Shown piece by piece: positions 41,181 through 41,184 of a DNA stretch of 41,184 nucleotides; positions within the stretch are counted from its first letter, which is position 1, and each line of letters opens with the position of its first letter. The notes beneath the pieces are model-generated. The model did not search any database. It saw only the letters and a program-made list of their open reading frames with translations, and was not told where the DNA came from. Location: assembly GCA_019235885.1 (NCBI GenBank), contig JAFAKB010000007.1, positions 1-41,184 on the forward strand. Direction: 5' to 3'. A program made the translations under genes and the position numbers. Source of the stretch: Candidatus Eremiobacterota bacterium (GTDB taxonomy: Bacteria > Vulcanimicrobiota > Vulcanimicrobiia > Vulcanimicrobiales > Vulcanimicrobiaceae).

Positions 41181-41184
41181 AACA

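Overview
The window is a GC-rich bacterial chromosome segment with tightly packed genes, many GTG starts and many 4-base stop/start overlaps. A secretin, a 7TM diguanylate cyclase core, a bacterial-type 4.5S SRP RNA and a DUF4446 protein point to a diderm, soil-type lineage with large secreted proteins. Candidatus Eremiobacterota or a similar uncultured phylum would fit, but this is inference from gene style and not a measured placement.

Layout. 1-2437: the 3' part of a cellulose-synthase-like GT2 glycosyltransferase fused to an exported domain, running off the left edge. 2438-2914: no gene. 2915-9739 (minus): deoC, an unknown membrane protein, an aldehyde dehydrogenase and a PAS/GAF/GGDEF/EAL c-di-GMP enzyme. 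9781-13712 (plus): a short antitoxin-like ORF, a class III CoA-transferase and a complete NitT/TauT-type ABC importer, which looks like an uptake-plus-activation operon for an organic acid. 13709-17157 (minus): three small unknown genes, a membrane diguanylate cyclase and 4-hydroxyphenylpyruvate dioxygenase. 17269-18816 (plus): three overlapping envelope-stress-type genes (a tandem-repeat membrane protein, a holin-X-like protein and a DUF3618 protein). 18858-20849 (minus): an orphan secretin. 21010-22896 (plus): a TetR-type regulator, a perfect 16-bp palindrome and two related small secreted proteins. 22961-33474 (minus): a run of exported proteins made of an M3 peptidase, an HTH/TPR regulator, two lipoproteins and a 1527-residue subtilase-like protein lacking the usual His motif. 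33528-39007 (plus): a secreted unknown, 4.5S RNA, a DUF4446 protein, an M23 peptidase, YggT, LepA and RdgB. 39069-40046 (minus): five tRNA genes (Pro, Arg, His, Lys, Lys) interrupted by an HNH nuclease gene. 40140-41141 (plus): a fumarylacetoacetate-hydrolase-family protein with a signal-peptide-like N-terminus.

How the parts connect. DeoC releases acetaldehyde, which the neighbouring aldehyde dehydrogenase could oxidise. Two c-di-GMP enzymes and the cellulose-synthase-like transferase suggest exopolysaccharide and surface control. HPPD, and possibly the FAH-family protein, belong to aromatic amino-acid breakdown. The SRP RNA, LepA and tRNA region is ordinary housekeeping. The least explained part, and the best candidate for something new, is the block of exported proteins at 21.0-33.5 kb with its two regulators and two strong palindromes.

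Oddities recorded below include two genes whose reading frames have no ATG/GTG/TTG where they must start, a codon-usage break inside the GGDEF/EAL gene, and an orphan antitoxin tail.
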